Below, in pieces: positions 50,376 to 62,913 of a DNA stretch of 64,000 nucleotides. The first letter of the stretch is position 1. Each line of letters starts with the position of its first letter. The position numbers were made by a program, and so were the translations under genes. The notes beneath the pieces were generated by a model. It saw nothing but the letters and a program-made list of their open reading frames with translations. It was not told the DNA's origin and made no database searches. Source of the DNA: Tanypteryx hageni (Eukaryota > Arthropoda > Insecta > Odonata > Petaluridae); assembly GCA_028673005.1 (NCBI GenBank), contig CM054114.1, positions 20,430,880 to 20,494,879 on the forward strand, read 5' to 3'.

Positions 50376-52264
50376 TGCTAAATTTGAGAAATATATGTGG
50401 CTGTGATCATAAGAATCTTTCAATAATTAAATGCACATTAACTAAAGCAAAATGACTTTAATTTCTATTGGAAAATTTAACATTGAGAAATTGATCTCTG
50501 ATGATTAAAAGTCATAATCCTTAGCATGACTCTAGCAAATGATTTTATATCTTAATATGTACCATTTATTGCCTTAGAAGTGTTCAAATTAACATATAAG
50601 ATCAACATTGAGGAGATTTTTATACTAAGAAATTTTCAAATAATAATTGGAAAAATACTTGATTCTTAATTAATTATTATTAATTAATTAATGCTTGCAC
50701 TTCAGAATTAACAGTTATAAAAAGATTTGAAAGGGATATGTATGCACAGCAACCATTTGAGGAAAGACCAGATATACATTCTCATTCAAATCTTGCACTT
50801 TCTAATACAATTAATGCAACCTGTTCATGCAGTATTATTGTATATAAACAGTTGTATGAATTATTAGGTGCTTCGAATCGGAGGTTATTTTGCACCATTC
50901 AAATTCAATGCGAGATATTTCAAGGTCAGTATGCATTACATAAAACTTAGTAAAATAAATAAAATAAGTAATTATTTCTTCACAGAGCATTTAAAAGTTT
51001 AGTTTCCCTTAAAAACAATAAAATTACATCAGTCTTTTGAGGACCACCTGATAAAATTTCAGAGAGATTGCTTGCCCTATTATTTAGCCTTCGGTGGGTG
51101 TTTCTGTATTTGATGCATTTGAGCAATGACCAATTCTAAGTCAAGTAATTACGACTTCTTCCCGATGATTATCTCACACCGAAATTGGCTCGGTTTGTTT
51201 GAGACTATTCTTAAATAAGTTTCATAGATCTTGAGCTGGTACAAGTTGGCCACGTACCAGCATTGCAGATATTTATTTTCTTGCTGTCGAATCAGCTTTT
51301 TCATTTCCTCAAATTCCCAGTATATAACCAGAAATATGATAAAATCTTCAGAGGCATTAAGGCTGAAGGAAATAATTTTGCTGTCTAAAAGGAGTTATTA
51401 TTCATTTAAACTAGAAAAATAACTTGAATGATAAATAGTGTACAATGTTGATGACCTAGCATGAATATTTTGCTGTTTTTAGTTTATTATATATTATTTT
51501 ACAGAATAAATTACAAATGATATAGTTTATTATACCTTATTTTACATAATAAAATACAAATAGTAAGAAATTTTCAATGATTATAAATGCACACAAGAAT
51601 TCCTCTAAATTATAAGCACCATATCTCATTAAGCCATCAGTCTAATTCAGAGATTATCAAACAATTTCACTTGGACATATATTTTATCCAGTCTGACATC
51701 CCACATTATCATTTTACCTAAAAAAAATACATTAGAATCAGTACCTTCAGGTAAAGTTAGAATGGCTTGTTGTAAGAGTAGGGATTCAATATTTTTTATA
51801 GGTTGTACGATGCCTTTTGCAATGAATATTCAAAACAAAGGGCATCTTATTCATTCTGAGATCACAAATGCTGTAAATGGCCAAGTTATTGATTTCCATG
51901 CATACATACGACAAATGACTCAAAGAAGTTTTATAATTAAATATTCAGGATAATTAATTCAAGCTTGCAAAACAATAGGATTAGAAAAAACAATCTCCTA
52001 CAAAATATTGCCATTTTAGAATGAGCAACATTTTTTCAATGTAAACAAAATAATCATAGCACAATGACAAGTTTAATTATCCATGAGTGATTAAAAAACA
52101 AGATCATCCAGTTCACATTTTCCCAAAGATACTCTTGATTAATTCTTATCTATCTTTTGCATATGCTGTCAAGTTTTCCTTATCATCCATTCATAGATTA
52201 CTCCACAAAAACCAGTTTCATAATGGAAGGATTCACAATGGAAGGATGCTTTTCATAAATAAAC
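50376..52264. other. intergenic, 3' flank of the Siva-like gene
   Basis: AT-rich. Short ORFs at 50738-50950 and 51762-51953 have no domain I recognise and no splice support. Confidence 0.35.
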
Positions 52265-52979
52265 TCAGTAGCATGAGCGACACATGTAAAATTCATCACT
52301 TTCTTCAAACCTAGAATGAAATATTACAGGATTATTAGTGGAATCTAAATATAAATTGTGGTGAGCAGTTCTTTCGATTGCATGCAACTTACATGGAAAA
52401 TATGCATGGAGAGCAAAAATCTTGCTTGCATTTTCTGCAAGTATGGATACGACATTCACTGGAGGTTTTCTCACAGAAAGAGCAATTACGATTACTACAG
52501 CTCGCATCAGCACATAAGCTGCAAACGGATCTACTACAAACATCCTAAAGAAAGAATGCCATTTAACACAAAGATTAGCTTATGATTAATGATTCAAAGC
52601 CACATCGTTTCGTTCCATACCTTCACATTCTCCTTGGTTTGGAGCTGACATTTATTGTTCAGAATCATCTGTTTATATTGAGAAGAGGCAGCGATTTGCG
52701 TCTGCTGCGCTGGTTCGCTCGTGTCGTCGGCGTTTGTTTTCTTCCTTGCAGCCTTAAATAACTTATCCATAGTTTTTGCTACGACGTAAGTTTCATAAGT
52801 ATAATCATCACGGTAGCATTTCCATTAAGAATAAGATTAATATTTACGCTTACCGTATATGATCTTCATGTTTTCTTCCTTACTGACTCCATCGTTGACT
52901 TCCTTTTCACTCACATGTGTCTTACATTGTGGATGGAGATCGTCATCAAAAGACCGCGCTCTTTTCCTCGTAATTACAG
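52265..52979 (-). CDS. Siva: apoptosis regulatory protein Siva homologue (start not resolved)
   Basis: Four exons: about 52979-52854, 52778-52621, 52544-52393, 52310-52265, phases 1, 0, 2, with clean GTAAGC, GTATGG and GTAAGT donors and TAG acceptors. The first exon encodes KRARSFDDDLHPQCKTHVSE, then KEVNDGV, the second KTMDKLFKAARKK, resembling the conserved N-terminus of Siva (KR..F.....Q.K..VS..E...GV and the KT..LLF.GA helix). The last two encode a cysteine-rich zinc-binding tail: VCSRSVCSLCADASCSN, CSFCEKTSSEC, CRKCKQDFCSPC, ending FYMCRSCY and TGA (52267-52265). About 160 residues, versus 175 for the human protein from memory. Siva links TNF-receptor-type or stress signals to apoptosis. 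No in-frame ATG precedes KRARS without a stop, so the start must come from an unidentified upstream exon. Confidence 0.75.
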
Positions 52980-53380
52980 CTAACAGCGAAAGCACGAGGA
53001 AGTAAGCTACCTGGACGGAAATATAAAATATTCTACTCCAAGAAACTCGATCGTGGTTAACTCGTGCGGATTTTCACAAATTCTCACCAACATTTAGATA
53101 TTATAGGTGGCGCCGTCACTGTCTATGAGAAATTTCAGCGTGCATTTGAATTAATGTTGCAACTTTGTCGGGACGTACATTTTTCCATTTTTTCCCCTAA
53201 AATTGAAATACAGCCATACCTTTACGCGACTGATAGGTTCCTGAAAATTTCGCCCAAAAACGGTATGATTATGTCAATGAGGATATATTCCATGGACGAG
53301 AAAACGTGCGAAAAAGTGTGATATTAATGAATAATACGCCGTAGTATGATTGTGTGGTAAGCAGAATTAAGATATTATTT

Positions 53381-53672
53381 CATTGGTTCCCAACCTTTTT
53401 ATAGGCGCGGCATCCTTTCAAAGATAAACAGAATTTCGCAGCTCCCCAGACTTCAAACAAGGTTTTTATATTTTCACAAACGAGTATTACAACGTTTGGG
53501 CATATCCATTTGTTGGCATCACACTATAATCATTTTATTAGAGACAAAATTAATGCCATAGTTACCTGTAAACACATCCAAATCGCTGATTTACAAAACT
53601 AATTTTACTGGGCATCCCTAAAAATCAGCTGCGGCGCTCCAGTGTTTTGCGGCACCCAGGTTGGGAATCGCT
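53381..53672. mobile_element. hAT MITE, diverged relative of 45160-45566, opposite orientation
   Basis: Begins CATTGGTTCCCAACCTTTTT, holds AAAGATAAACAGAATTTCGC and GCGGCACCCAGGTTGGGAAT, the inverse order of 45160-45566. Shorter (292 bp). The flanking duplication is not clear (TATTATTT against TCATTTTG). Confidence 0.7.
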
Positions 53673-55301
53673 ATCATTTTGTGAGTTGGAGAAAATCGAA
53701 CACTTGTTCTAGGAAATTCTAAATATCATGCCATTTTTTTTCATTTAGATGAGTGGTTTCCAATCCTTTTCATCCCATTATTCATTTTACTGTAATCTAT
53801 AGCTGTCGTTACCCACAATTGCAAATGAAAAAATTAAAAACCCTAACGTGCGTAAGCGCCTATAAGCTTCGTTCTGCCAGTTCGTCCGTACGCATGTTCG
53901 TTCTCAGCTTCTGCCTAACGTATTTTCATTAAATTTGGTATTTAGGACTTCTGGGCAAGTGCAATAAGAAAATGGCATAAATGGTTTACATTACCTAATC
54001 AGGGGTGCCACTTGACTGGAAACAAAAAACGAACTTTTCTTCATATCTCGTAAAATATTAGTGATACCGAAAAAGTCTTCAAATTAATTTTGTAGAGCTA
54101 GTAAAATAGAATATTTCTTACCAAATACTTTTTTATCGTCGGAGTAACCCTTTTCAAGAGAGTCTCATAAGCAAGTCCTAATTCGCTTGGGATTTGCATG
54201 CATGGATAACATGCATGTACCCAGAAATTTACTTCAGGGGGAGGGGGTCTGAGGCCGAAAACCAATTTCCAGCAATTGATTAAATAAAAGTTCTATTCAA
54301 ATAATATAAACTTTTATAAGGTTTTTAGTTCTCATGATATGGATGTATACAGGGCTGGATTAAGGCTTTAGGGAGCCCAGGGCACTTAAGACAAGGAGGC
54401 CCTTGTAATATTGTCTACATGGAAAACACATGCAATGAAGGGCATGGTCATAAATATCTTTTGTGAGTGTGATATTTCTAGGTGGTAAATATTATTAAAA
54501 AGGCAGTCAGACCAAGTCTATAACTACTTTAATCATTCAAATTCTATTCAAGAACAAACCCTTTAAAAAATGTACTGTATCTCCAATAGCCGCAACAAGA
54601 TTAAAAAACTATATGTGCATTATGGCTACAAATCTGCCATCTTCAGTGGCAATTCAGCAAAAATAGATTCTAAAAGAATTCCTTTTAGATGTAGAAATCT
54701 TTAAAAATATAAATATTTGTAGTATTAGGTATTTAATACATGTACTGTGTAAGTTCTGGTAGATGTTCTGAACATGAATCGCCACCCATTTTATAATAAA
54801 CTACAAAAATACGGAAATGTGTCTTTCACTTAAGCTTTCAAGCAAAATGGGTTATATTGTCTTAGGAGCACATCTCAGTACATATTTCAAAATTTAGTTT
54901 ACTATTTAGATATCTAACAAATGTCATGTTTTCTTATTTTAGCGTCGGCAAAGTTTTTAATGATGGTTTTGAAGCAGATTTTTTGCATCAGTTTACTCTC
55001 AGTGTTCAGCAGTTTTAATGCCTTTAGCCACTCATCTCGCATTTTTTATCACAGTTTATTCTTTATAAGTGCTAATTTGCTGAATGAAAAGTTTGTGTTT
55101 GAGAAGTTTGTGACAATTAAACAAAGGTACATTCTAACATAGGTTGACATATTAGGAAAATCATCCTAGATCTTTTGTTGGTAGAAAAGCTCAGCTTGTA
55201 ACAATGTTATCTGAAAACCTCTTCCTTTGGCAATCTGGGATGCATATAACTTATTGCTTAGAAAAGCATTAAGTACGTAGAATATAATGTTTGACTTACA
55301 A
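53673..55301. other. intergenic with small repeat traces
   Basis: 54352-54420 (CAGGGCTGGATTAAGGCTTT, GCCCAGGGCA) resembles one end of a hAT-like element without a partner. The rest is unassigned. Confidence 0.35.
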
Positions 55302-55488
55302 ACAAGAAGTCCAAACTAGGACTAATGCTGGCTGGTTTCCCAAAGTAGAGGTCCCAAATTGATTACCTATATTGAAAGGAAATGTTTCAGTATGTGTTAG
55401 TCATTCCAAGGAATTTTCATACCATAAATACCACTTGTAGTTCATAGTTTATCAATGATAGAGAAAAATTGGAAAACAAATTAATAGA
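55302..55488 (+). repeat. 187-bp dispersed repeat, second copy
   Basis: Matches 35345-35531 end to end, from AACAAGAAGTCC to GGAAAACAAATTAATAG. Here it is followed by ordinary sequence, with no minisatellite. Confidence 0.65.
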
Positions 55489-55939
55489 GCAATATCAGGT
55501 TTAAAATGCTAAAAACAATATCAGAATCTCTTTTTGACATTATATTTTCCATGCATTTCTTTTTAATAAACAAATTTAATAAATGTTACTGTTTATACAC
55601 TAACATGTAGGGATTAACAGTCCATTGCAGAAGGGCAGTCGAGTGGAAAAGAACCCATTTGTTCACTTGTCTATGCTCAAGATGAGTTTGGTAATAATCG
55701 TCTCCATGGCAACAATATGATAAATTCGATTTAAAATGCAAAATCACTGTTTTAGTAGAAATTCAAGACAATACGATCAATTATCAAAATTCTGTGATAA
55801 GAATTAGAACCTATATTCTTTTCCCCTTAGAGCAGTAGTTACAAACCTCGCTCCGATATCACAATTTAAAGATATTTTAAAGTGTTAAAGAAAACATCTC
55901 TGCACGATGGATTTGAGACTTCCTATGTAAAATAAATAG

Positions 55940-56130
55940 AGAAAAAACATTCCTGGAATCATACCCGGAACTTCAATCTTCGCCAAATAAAATATAGTCC
56001 GGAGGTGGGCCCTGATAGCAGGAGCCTCATTCCAAGTTTCATGAAAATCGATCCATTAATGCAAAAGTTGTTAATGGGAGACACTCACACACAGACAAAA
56101 CCATTTCATAAGGCTGTTTCCATTAAAAAT
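55940..56130 (-). repeat. SINE-like copy, minus orientation
   Basis: Reverse of the 26480-26620 copy: GAAACTTGGAATGAGGCTCC, GAAGATTGAAGTTCCGGGTA and ATGATTCCAGG (B-box like). It lies 250 bp upstream of the RTE LINE. Confidence 0.45.
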
Positions 56131-56393
56131 CAGCCTAAAAAGGTAATTTTCCTGTATTCAGATTGTGGAAGTAGATTTAATCACTTAATTAGCAAACTGA
56201 ATATTTATGATGAGAAGACAACCATGTTATAAGTTATGCATGCACGTTATTCATGAGGATTCTGCGACTCTTGGGTCATGCAATCAGTACGTGGTGTGCG
56301 TTATACATGAGGGAACGTTATATACGAGACTTGAGGATATGTATTATTTTCTTTTACCTTGGACAATATTTATTGTGATTTATAGTTTGAATC

Positions 56394-59300
56394 CCTCCCT
56401 AAGGACTGCATAACCTTACAGAGGTGGGAGGGTTTGTGTACTCTTACAAACCAAAGAGCTATGCCGGCGGGAGATAATTCTCCTGGTAGGACCATTCAAG
56501 CCGGAAAGGTCTGAGGGGAAGAGTCAGACTAAGAAGCAGTCTTGGGGGTTTTACATCCCCCTGTGCAAGGGCAGCAGCTTGCACAGTACCTCTGTAGGTG
56601 GTGATCATGTGGATCTGAACAGCTACAGATGGGTAATCACTCTGTGAAACTGAGATGAGGAAAGCAAGGGGAAACTACCTCATTATATTTCCCATGATAG
56701 GCTGAAAAGCTGAAAATACCTCTATGGATCTTTCTGGGGTAAAATATTCCGGAGGTAAAATAGTCCCCCAATCGGATCTCCGGGTGGGGACTACCCTAGG
56801 GGATGCACAGAGGAAATTTAATATTAATAAGAAAACAAGTAGTGAGAAATTAAAAATAGGCACATGGAATGTTAGGACTATGAATTCAGGGGGTAAACTA
56901 GAGAACTTAAAAAGGGAAATGAGAAGGAATAATGTAGGTATAGTAGGTCTTAGTGAAGTTCGGTGGGAAGGAGAAGGCGAGATAAATTCAGACGAATTTA
57001 AGATTATTTACTCGGGAGGGGAGAAAAAGAAAAGGGGAGTGGGGATTATAATGAGAAAAGAGATATCTGAAAGAATTAGCAAGGTAGTGACAGTTAATGA
57101 TAGATTAATAGCCGTAAAACTTCAGATGGAGCCAGTGGAAATGCTTATAATTCCAGTGTATATGCCAACAACGAATGCTGGCGACGACGAAGTAGATGAA
57201 ATCTATGAACAGATTATGGAGATATTGGAGGAGGAGGGAAAAGGAAGGATCACCACCATAGTAATGGGAGATTGGAACAGTGTAATCGGAGAGGGACAGG
57301 AAGATAACATAGTGGGAAAATATGGACTAGGGAAGAGAAATGAAAGAGGGGATAAATTTGTGGAATTTTGCAATAGAAATAGATTAATTGTAACTAATAC
57401 ATGGTTTAAGCATCACCAGCGGAGACTTTACACATGGAGAAGCCCAGGAGACCAGAGACGATACCAGATAGATTACATACTAGTCAATGAACGATTTAGA
57501 AATAGCATTAAAAATGTGAAAACACTACCATGGGCAGATATCGATTCTGACCACAACCTTTTGGTGGCAAATATACAATGTAGACTGAAGAGCATTAAGA
57601 GAAACATAAGAGTTAACAAGAAATGGAACTTAGAGGAACTCCTTAAAAACAAGGAGGCTATCATGACTGAGCTGGAGGAAAGGTTGGGGGAGAGAGCTGA
57701 AGAAAATAGGAAGAATGTAGATGAGGAGTGGAGATACATCCATAGCAACATTAAAGATGTAATGGAAAAGAAGGTAGGAAAGATAACGGGTGAAAGAAAC
57801 AAAAAACCCTGGATCACAGCAGCCATGCTGCAAAAAATGAAAGAGCGGAGAAAGTGGAAAAACATAAACACTGAAGAAGGCCAAAGAAAGTACAAGGAGT
57901 TAAATAATGCTTTAAGAAGGGAAACAGATAAAGCCAGAGAACAGTGGATAAATGAGAAATGCAAGGAGATTGTCGAATGTGAAAGAATTTGTAGAACAGA
58001 CCTAATGTATAGCAAAGCAAGGGAACTATTCAAGGAAAAAGCAAGAAAGATAGGACGTAAAGGAATCATGAACAAAAGTGGTAAAATAGTATCGGAGCCA
58101 GACAATGTAAAGAATGTCTGGAAAGAATACATTGAGGTTCTGTATGACAAAGAAGGAAAGCCAAGAAATATTGAATTAAATGAAAAAGAGGATGTGGAAG
58201 AAGATCAGCTAGGACCAAGTATTCTCGAGTCTGAAGTTAAAAGAGCAATTGATGACATGAAAAGAAGGAAGGCTGTTGGGAGTGATGATATACCCATGGA
58301 CGTTCTTAAGGTTTTGGGGTCTAAAGCAGTTAAGCAACACAAAATTTTTTAACCAAGTATATGATACTGGCATATGGCTTGAAGATATTTTAGATGTTGT
58401 GATGGTACCACTGGAGAAAAAGAACAATGCAAAATGTTGTAAGGATTACAGAACTATTAGTTTAATTTCTCATACAGCTAAAGTTCTAACCAGAATAATA
58501 ACCAAAAGAATTGAATGTAAAATAGAAAAGGAGCTGCAAGATAATCAGTTTTGTTTTAGAAGAGGAAGGGGGACTAGAGATGCTATAGGATGTATGAGGA
58601 TGATGATAGAAAGAGTGCTAGAAGTCAATAAAGGTATGTATTTTTGTTTTGTAGATTGGGAGAAAGCTTTTGACCGAGTGAAATGGGATAAAATGCTGGG
58701 TATTTTAAACAAAATAGGAATAGATTGGAAAGATAAAAGACTGCTTAAAAACCTTTATTTTGATCAAAAGATTAGAGTCAGGGTTGAAGGAGAAGAAACA
58801 GAAAGTACTTCAATAGGGAGGGGAGTGAGGCAGGGTTGTCCTATTTCACCAGCGATATTTAATATTTATGCAGAAACAATAACAGAAGAAGCGTTGATGG
58901 AAGAGAAAGGATTTAAGATAGGAGGTGAAAGTATTACCACCATTAAATACGCAGATGATCAGGGCTTAATAGCAGAAGACGAGAAAGAACTTCAGAGGAT
59001 GACAGACAGACTAGTGGAAGGGTTGCCAACAATATGGAATGAATATCAATGCCAAAAAACGAAAGTCATGGTGGTTTCAAAGGAACATAAAGAATTAAAT
59101 ATAATGGTAAATGGCCAAAAATTGGAACAAGTAAGTAGTTTCAAATATCTCGGCAGTATTTTAGCACAGGATGGAAGTAGTACACAGGACATCAGAAGTA
59201 GGATTGCAATGGCAAAAGCAGCATTTAACGAGAAGAAGGAGCTTTTCACAAGCAAGAAAATAAATTTAGAAACAAGGAAGAAATTAGCAAAATGCTACAT

Positions 59301-59712
59301 ATGGAGCATAGCTCTTTATGGTGCAGAGACGTGGACGGTAAGGAGAAAGGAGGAAAAATATTTAGAAAGCATTGAGATGTGGGTATGGAGGAGAATGATG
59401 AAAGTGAAATGGACAGAGAGGAAGAGAAACGAAGAGGTATTAGAAATGGTGGGAGAAGAAAGGACGCTAATAAGAACAATCAGGAAAAGAAAAGCAAATT
59501 GGATAGGGCACATATTGAGAAGACAGTGTTTACAAAGGACGATCTTAGAAATTAGTGGAAGAAGAGGAAGAGGGAGAAAAAGAATAGGAATATTAGATAA
59601 TATAAAGCAGGGATATAATACTTATAGAGTTATAAAAGAGGCTTCTAGGGAGAGGGAGAAATGGAGGCAGCGATTCAGTTAAAACCTGTCTTCGGACAGA
59701 AGCATGATGATG
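56394..59712 (+). mobile_element. full-length RTE-type LINE (3.3 kb) with 12-bp target duplication
   Basis: ATAGTTTGAATC occurs immediately before (56382-56393) and after (59713-59724), an exact duplication. The element has a 330-bp leader with GGAGATAATTCTCC palindrome and GTAGGTGGTGATCATGTG, one coding region and a short 3' end CTTCGGACAGAAGC followed by a GATGATGATG tail. Apurinic endonuclease plus RT in one frame of about 3 kb, no ORF1 and a microsatellite tail fit the RTE clade. Confidence 0.85.
56724..59682 (+). pseudogene. RTE-type LINE endonuclease/reverse transcriptase, one frameshift
   Basis: The first open part (56724-58352, 542 codons) holds the apurinic-type endonuclease: LKIGTWNVRTM (N49), LSEVRW (E78), VYMPTTNAGD, MGDWNSVIG (D183, N185), DSDHNLL (D276, H277). 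The second (58276-59682) holds RT: SLISHTAKVLTRII, FVDWEKAFDRV, GVRQGCPISPAIFN, YADDQ (about 58948-58962), then a C-terminal WIGHILRR segment. The frames overlap at 58330-58350, beside a run of six T, where a one-base shift breaks an otherwise continuous protein near KAVGSDDIPMDVL. It would nick DNA and prime cDNA synthesis at the cut. The ATG at 56724 is the first in frame; the true start is uncertain. Confidence 0.85.
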
Positions 59713-59724
59713 ATAGTTTGAATC

Positions 59725-62700
59725 TTACGTTAGTCTTACAAGGAGAGGACACGGTAGTGGGATCACAGATTTTTATGAACTTGGTAGGTGTATAGCTCTG
59801 GATTCCAGGGTTACTGCAAACCCCCCTTTTGGGTGTATACAGCCGATAGTTTTAAATATTTCAATTTCACGTCAACCTGTATAAATTTCTTAATGCTCGC
59901 CTAATTGACTCCAATGTCACCTACTTTTTTCATCTCTTATACCTATAAAATTTTTTGTATAAACCAAATCATTTTCTAATTTATTAATCTACAGTCAGTT
60001 TTTTCTAAAAATAAATTTACTTAATAATTTTTCCCGTTTCTGATCAATCTATGAATGGAACACTGAGAAATAAATTAGAGATTATATTGTAGAGTTGAAA
60101 ATAAGAAAGTTTTTTATTTTAAATTGAATGATTAAAGTTATATCCACATCTCGCCAGTTATTCAGTAATTCTGATGCTGTTTTTGTATTCATTGTACCGG
60201 ATAACAATAGCTTGCACTCTTCTGTTCAATCTGTGGTATTTTAGGCTTTATTTTCCTGGATATGGTGCCCTGCATCCACCTCAGCAATAATGTTTTCTAT
60301 GTCTTGCTGGGTGATTTTTCCCTTTCATTAGTTGAAATTTATTGTGCGAAGCTTCAGTGAGATTTGTCGACCTGGATTCATTAGAAACAATAGTAAAGTA
60401 AAAATTCTTGGTGATACTTTGAATGTGCGATCCACAAACCAAATTCCACATTAAACCAATCTTCTTAAATTTTCATCGGTTGCAAATATTATAATCTATA
60501 TAATAATTTTACCATATAACCAATTCCATATCAACACTCGGTTCTTCCAATAATAGAATGTAAAACTCCAGTGGCATTTTAGGTGAAGTTAATAAATGGT
60601 ATTAACCAAAATTGCAGTAGTTATGTTGCATATAATGGTAAAAAGGAAGTAGATAAAATTTTATATGTAAAATAAAGTAGATGAAGAAAAAGTAGGTGGA
60701 ATTGCAGTAGGGCATCAGTTGTAGTTCAAACGTGCTGCCACCTGAAATAGTGGTGTCCTCATATAATGCAATCGTTTTTTCTACTTTCAAATGAGATATC
60801 TTTCTTAAGTTGCTAAGACGGTTTGAATATAATTCTTTGAGGCATGGAAGGAACTGGACATCATATTTTGTATGTTAGTTGAAGATCGCTCAGTGTAATT
60901 TTTTAAGCAAGAGCTCACTGAGAACAGTGGGCAATGCAGTTTCATCAAACGAAATTGATATTTTTATCTGATCTTCCATCTATTAAGCTAGTTACTGATC
61001 TAATAAAATATGATGATTCCTAGGAATTTAATTAAGATACTATATCAATTAGTTCTGAAATCATGGAACGATTCACCTAAAGCATCTCTACATAAATAAT
61101 AATGTAAAATCTGGGGATCGATGAACCAAATTGGGATAGGAAAAAGTTAAATAACAAGTAGGGATGCACACGGGTTGTCCCGTGGTACAGAAGTACTTTT
61201 CGTCAAATTCCCCGTGGTATAATCGTATACTAATGCATTTGCTTTGAAATCAGAAAAGTATTTTTTCCCTATATTGTGGTAGCCCTGTTTTTTAGATCCG
61301 TTCCATACATGTTCATTTCGTTTTGCCATTCTATGCTTGGCTGATTTGATCTAAATATGCTAATATGGTTTTGCGTGTATGTTTGCATTATAGACATTAA
61401 ATTTGGTTAAAATTCATGTGGACAATTCAACACAAATACTTGTAAAAGAATTTTTTTATTCCTTGTATTGTGGCAGCCCTGGTTTCGATATCTATGATAA
61501 ACATCTAGATTTTGTTGTTTTATGTTGCACACCTCCTTTATAGAAAATTTCGTTAAAATTGGTTTAGCCAGTTCCTTCCAAATTTATAACTACCCAAAAC
61601 TTTAATTTTGCAATTTTGGCACCCATGCTTAGTGGATTCGGTAGAAATATATCATTTTGGTCATGTATTTATGTGAAAATTCTATATGTCAAATTTGGTT
61701 GAAATCGATTGATCTAATCCTTCCGTGATACATGCGTACGGACGGACGGAGATAATAGTGCTTTTCAACATTGGTGAAAAGCACTAAAAAGCTTAATCAT
61801 CATTACAGTTGATGTCAGTGTTCCCAATTGTTGGTTAGAGCATTGTATTTTATCTATGCAATCAACGAGGTTGACTTAATAAGATTTTACTTTGTGTATA
61901 ATTCAAGTTAAAATAGCTTTCACTCAGAATATCTCTTTTGTAATCTTTGTCTGCAAATCCAGTATCAGGAAATCAAATTCATTTTGTTTTTTCAGATTTC
62001 TCTCTGGTTATCACGAAATGTAAAATTTTGCAGTCTGCTGTCTTCCATCTCTCTGCAGGAATCTCCCGGTTAAGAATTATCAGCAACTTTATTGGTCTGA
62101 TGTTGATATAATTTAAGCATAAAATAAAAGTTCTGAAGCATCATTTTTACAAGTGGACTCCACTTCTATAGATCTCTGCAATACATTCCCTTGAAAATTA
62201 TCAATTGTCGCAATTTTATTAATATTATACCAATTTACTGGAAACTGATGCTTATCTTTTAATATCTTGGCAAATGACTCTCTCACTATACTCGAAAATT
62301 GCTTTTGAATGTCTATGTGACTTTATTTCAAAACTTAGTCCAGTCTATATTAAATCCATAATACTGGTTAAGATTTATGATAAGTTAAGACGAAAGAAAT
62401 CTGGTAATTATTTTGATACGTTTTAATCATTTTCATTTCGAGGAATTGTGGTTCATCATAAATGTAGGTCAAATATTTAGTTAAATCATGTTTTTCTTAT
62501 GTGACTATTCTCTTATTACCTCTCTGATTAACTTTAATTAAGGAAATATTGTGCTGATAAATGCCTGTATTATGTTTAGGGCATTTCATTCCACTTCAAC
62601 CGAAATTACTTCAATTCGGACGTGTTTTTCGTAGCCTGAGCATTTTTCCACGAGCTACTGGGTGAAAAAGCAGTGAGATCGTATCGCAGGTCGAAAGAAG

Positions 62701-62741
62701 GGAGAAAATAACCACTGATAAGAAGCTTTTACAAGTTATTC
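59725..62741. other. intergenic; degenerate repeat traces at 61140-61780
   Basis: 61690-61760 (TCAAATTTGGTTGAAATCGA, CATGCGTACGGACGGAC) and the repeated phrase GTGGTAGCCCTG/GTGGCAGCCCTGG at 61275 and 61477 suggest a dispersed repeat with internal duplication. No gene is recognised. Confidence 0.35.
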
Positions 62742-62913
62742 CTGAGGTTTTGGCATAGATTGCACGGCGAAGGACAGGTTACACGTGCCTAAAGACTATT
62801 ACCCCTACGTGTCCCTGAGCCGTTGTCATCCCGAGTTCTTCTTCTCGGTCAAAGTGGACGGCGAGGACGAGAGCAACGTCGATACCAAGTTGCCTCGTTT
62901 GGTGGACATTTGA
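62742..62913 (+). other. unidentified coding-like segment, possible terminal exon
   Basis: An AG at 62752-62753 precedes an open stretch of markedly higher GC than its surroundings. It encodes CTAKDRLHVPKDYYPYVSLS, then RCHPEFFFSVKVDGEDESNV, and ends DTKLPRLVDI at TGA 62911-62913. Codon choice favours C/G at third positions, unlike the AT-rich neighbourhood. I do not recognise the family. It could be the last exon of a plus-strand gene or a retrocopy fragment; no further exon was found. Confidence 0.35.

Noticed and set aside
52265..52543. 92-codon minus-strand ORF starting MFVVDPFAAYVL
   Set aside because: It reads exon 3 of the Siva-like gene in the wrong frame and runs through an intron. 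The spliced frame gives the cysteine-rich tail instead.
57473..58150. Minus-strand 225-codon ORF
   Set aside because: It is the reverse shadow of the RTE-type LINE coding region, with Phe/Ser/Leu-rich composition typical of antisense of a Lys/Glu-rich protein.
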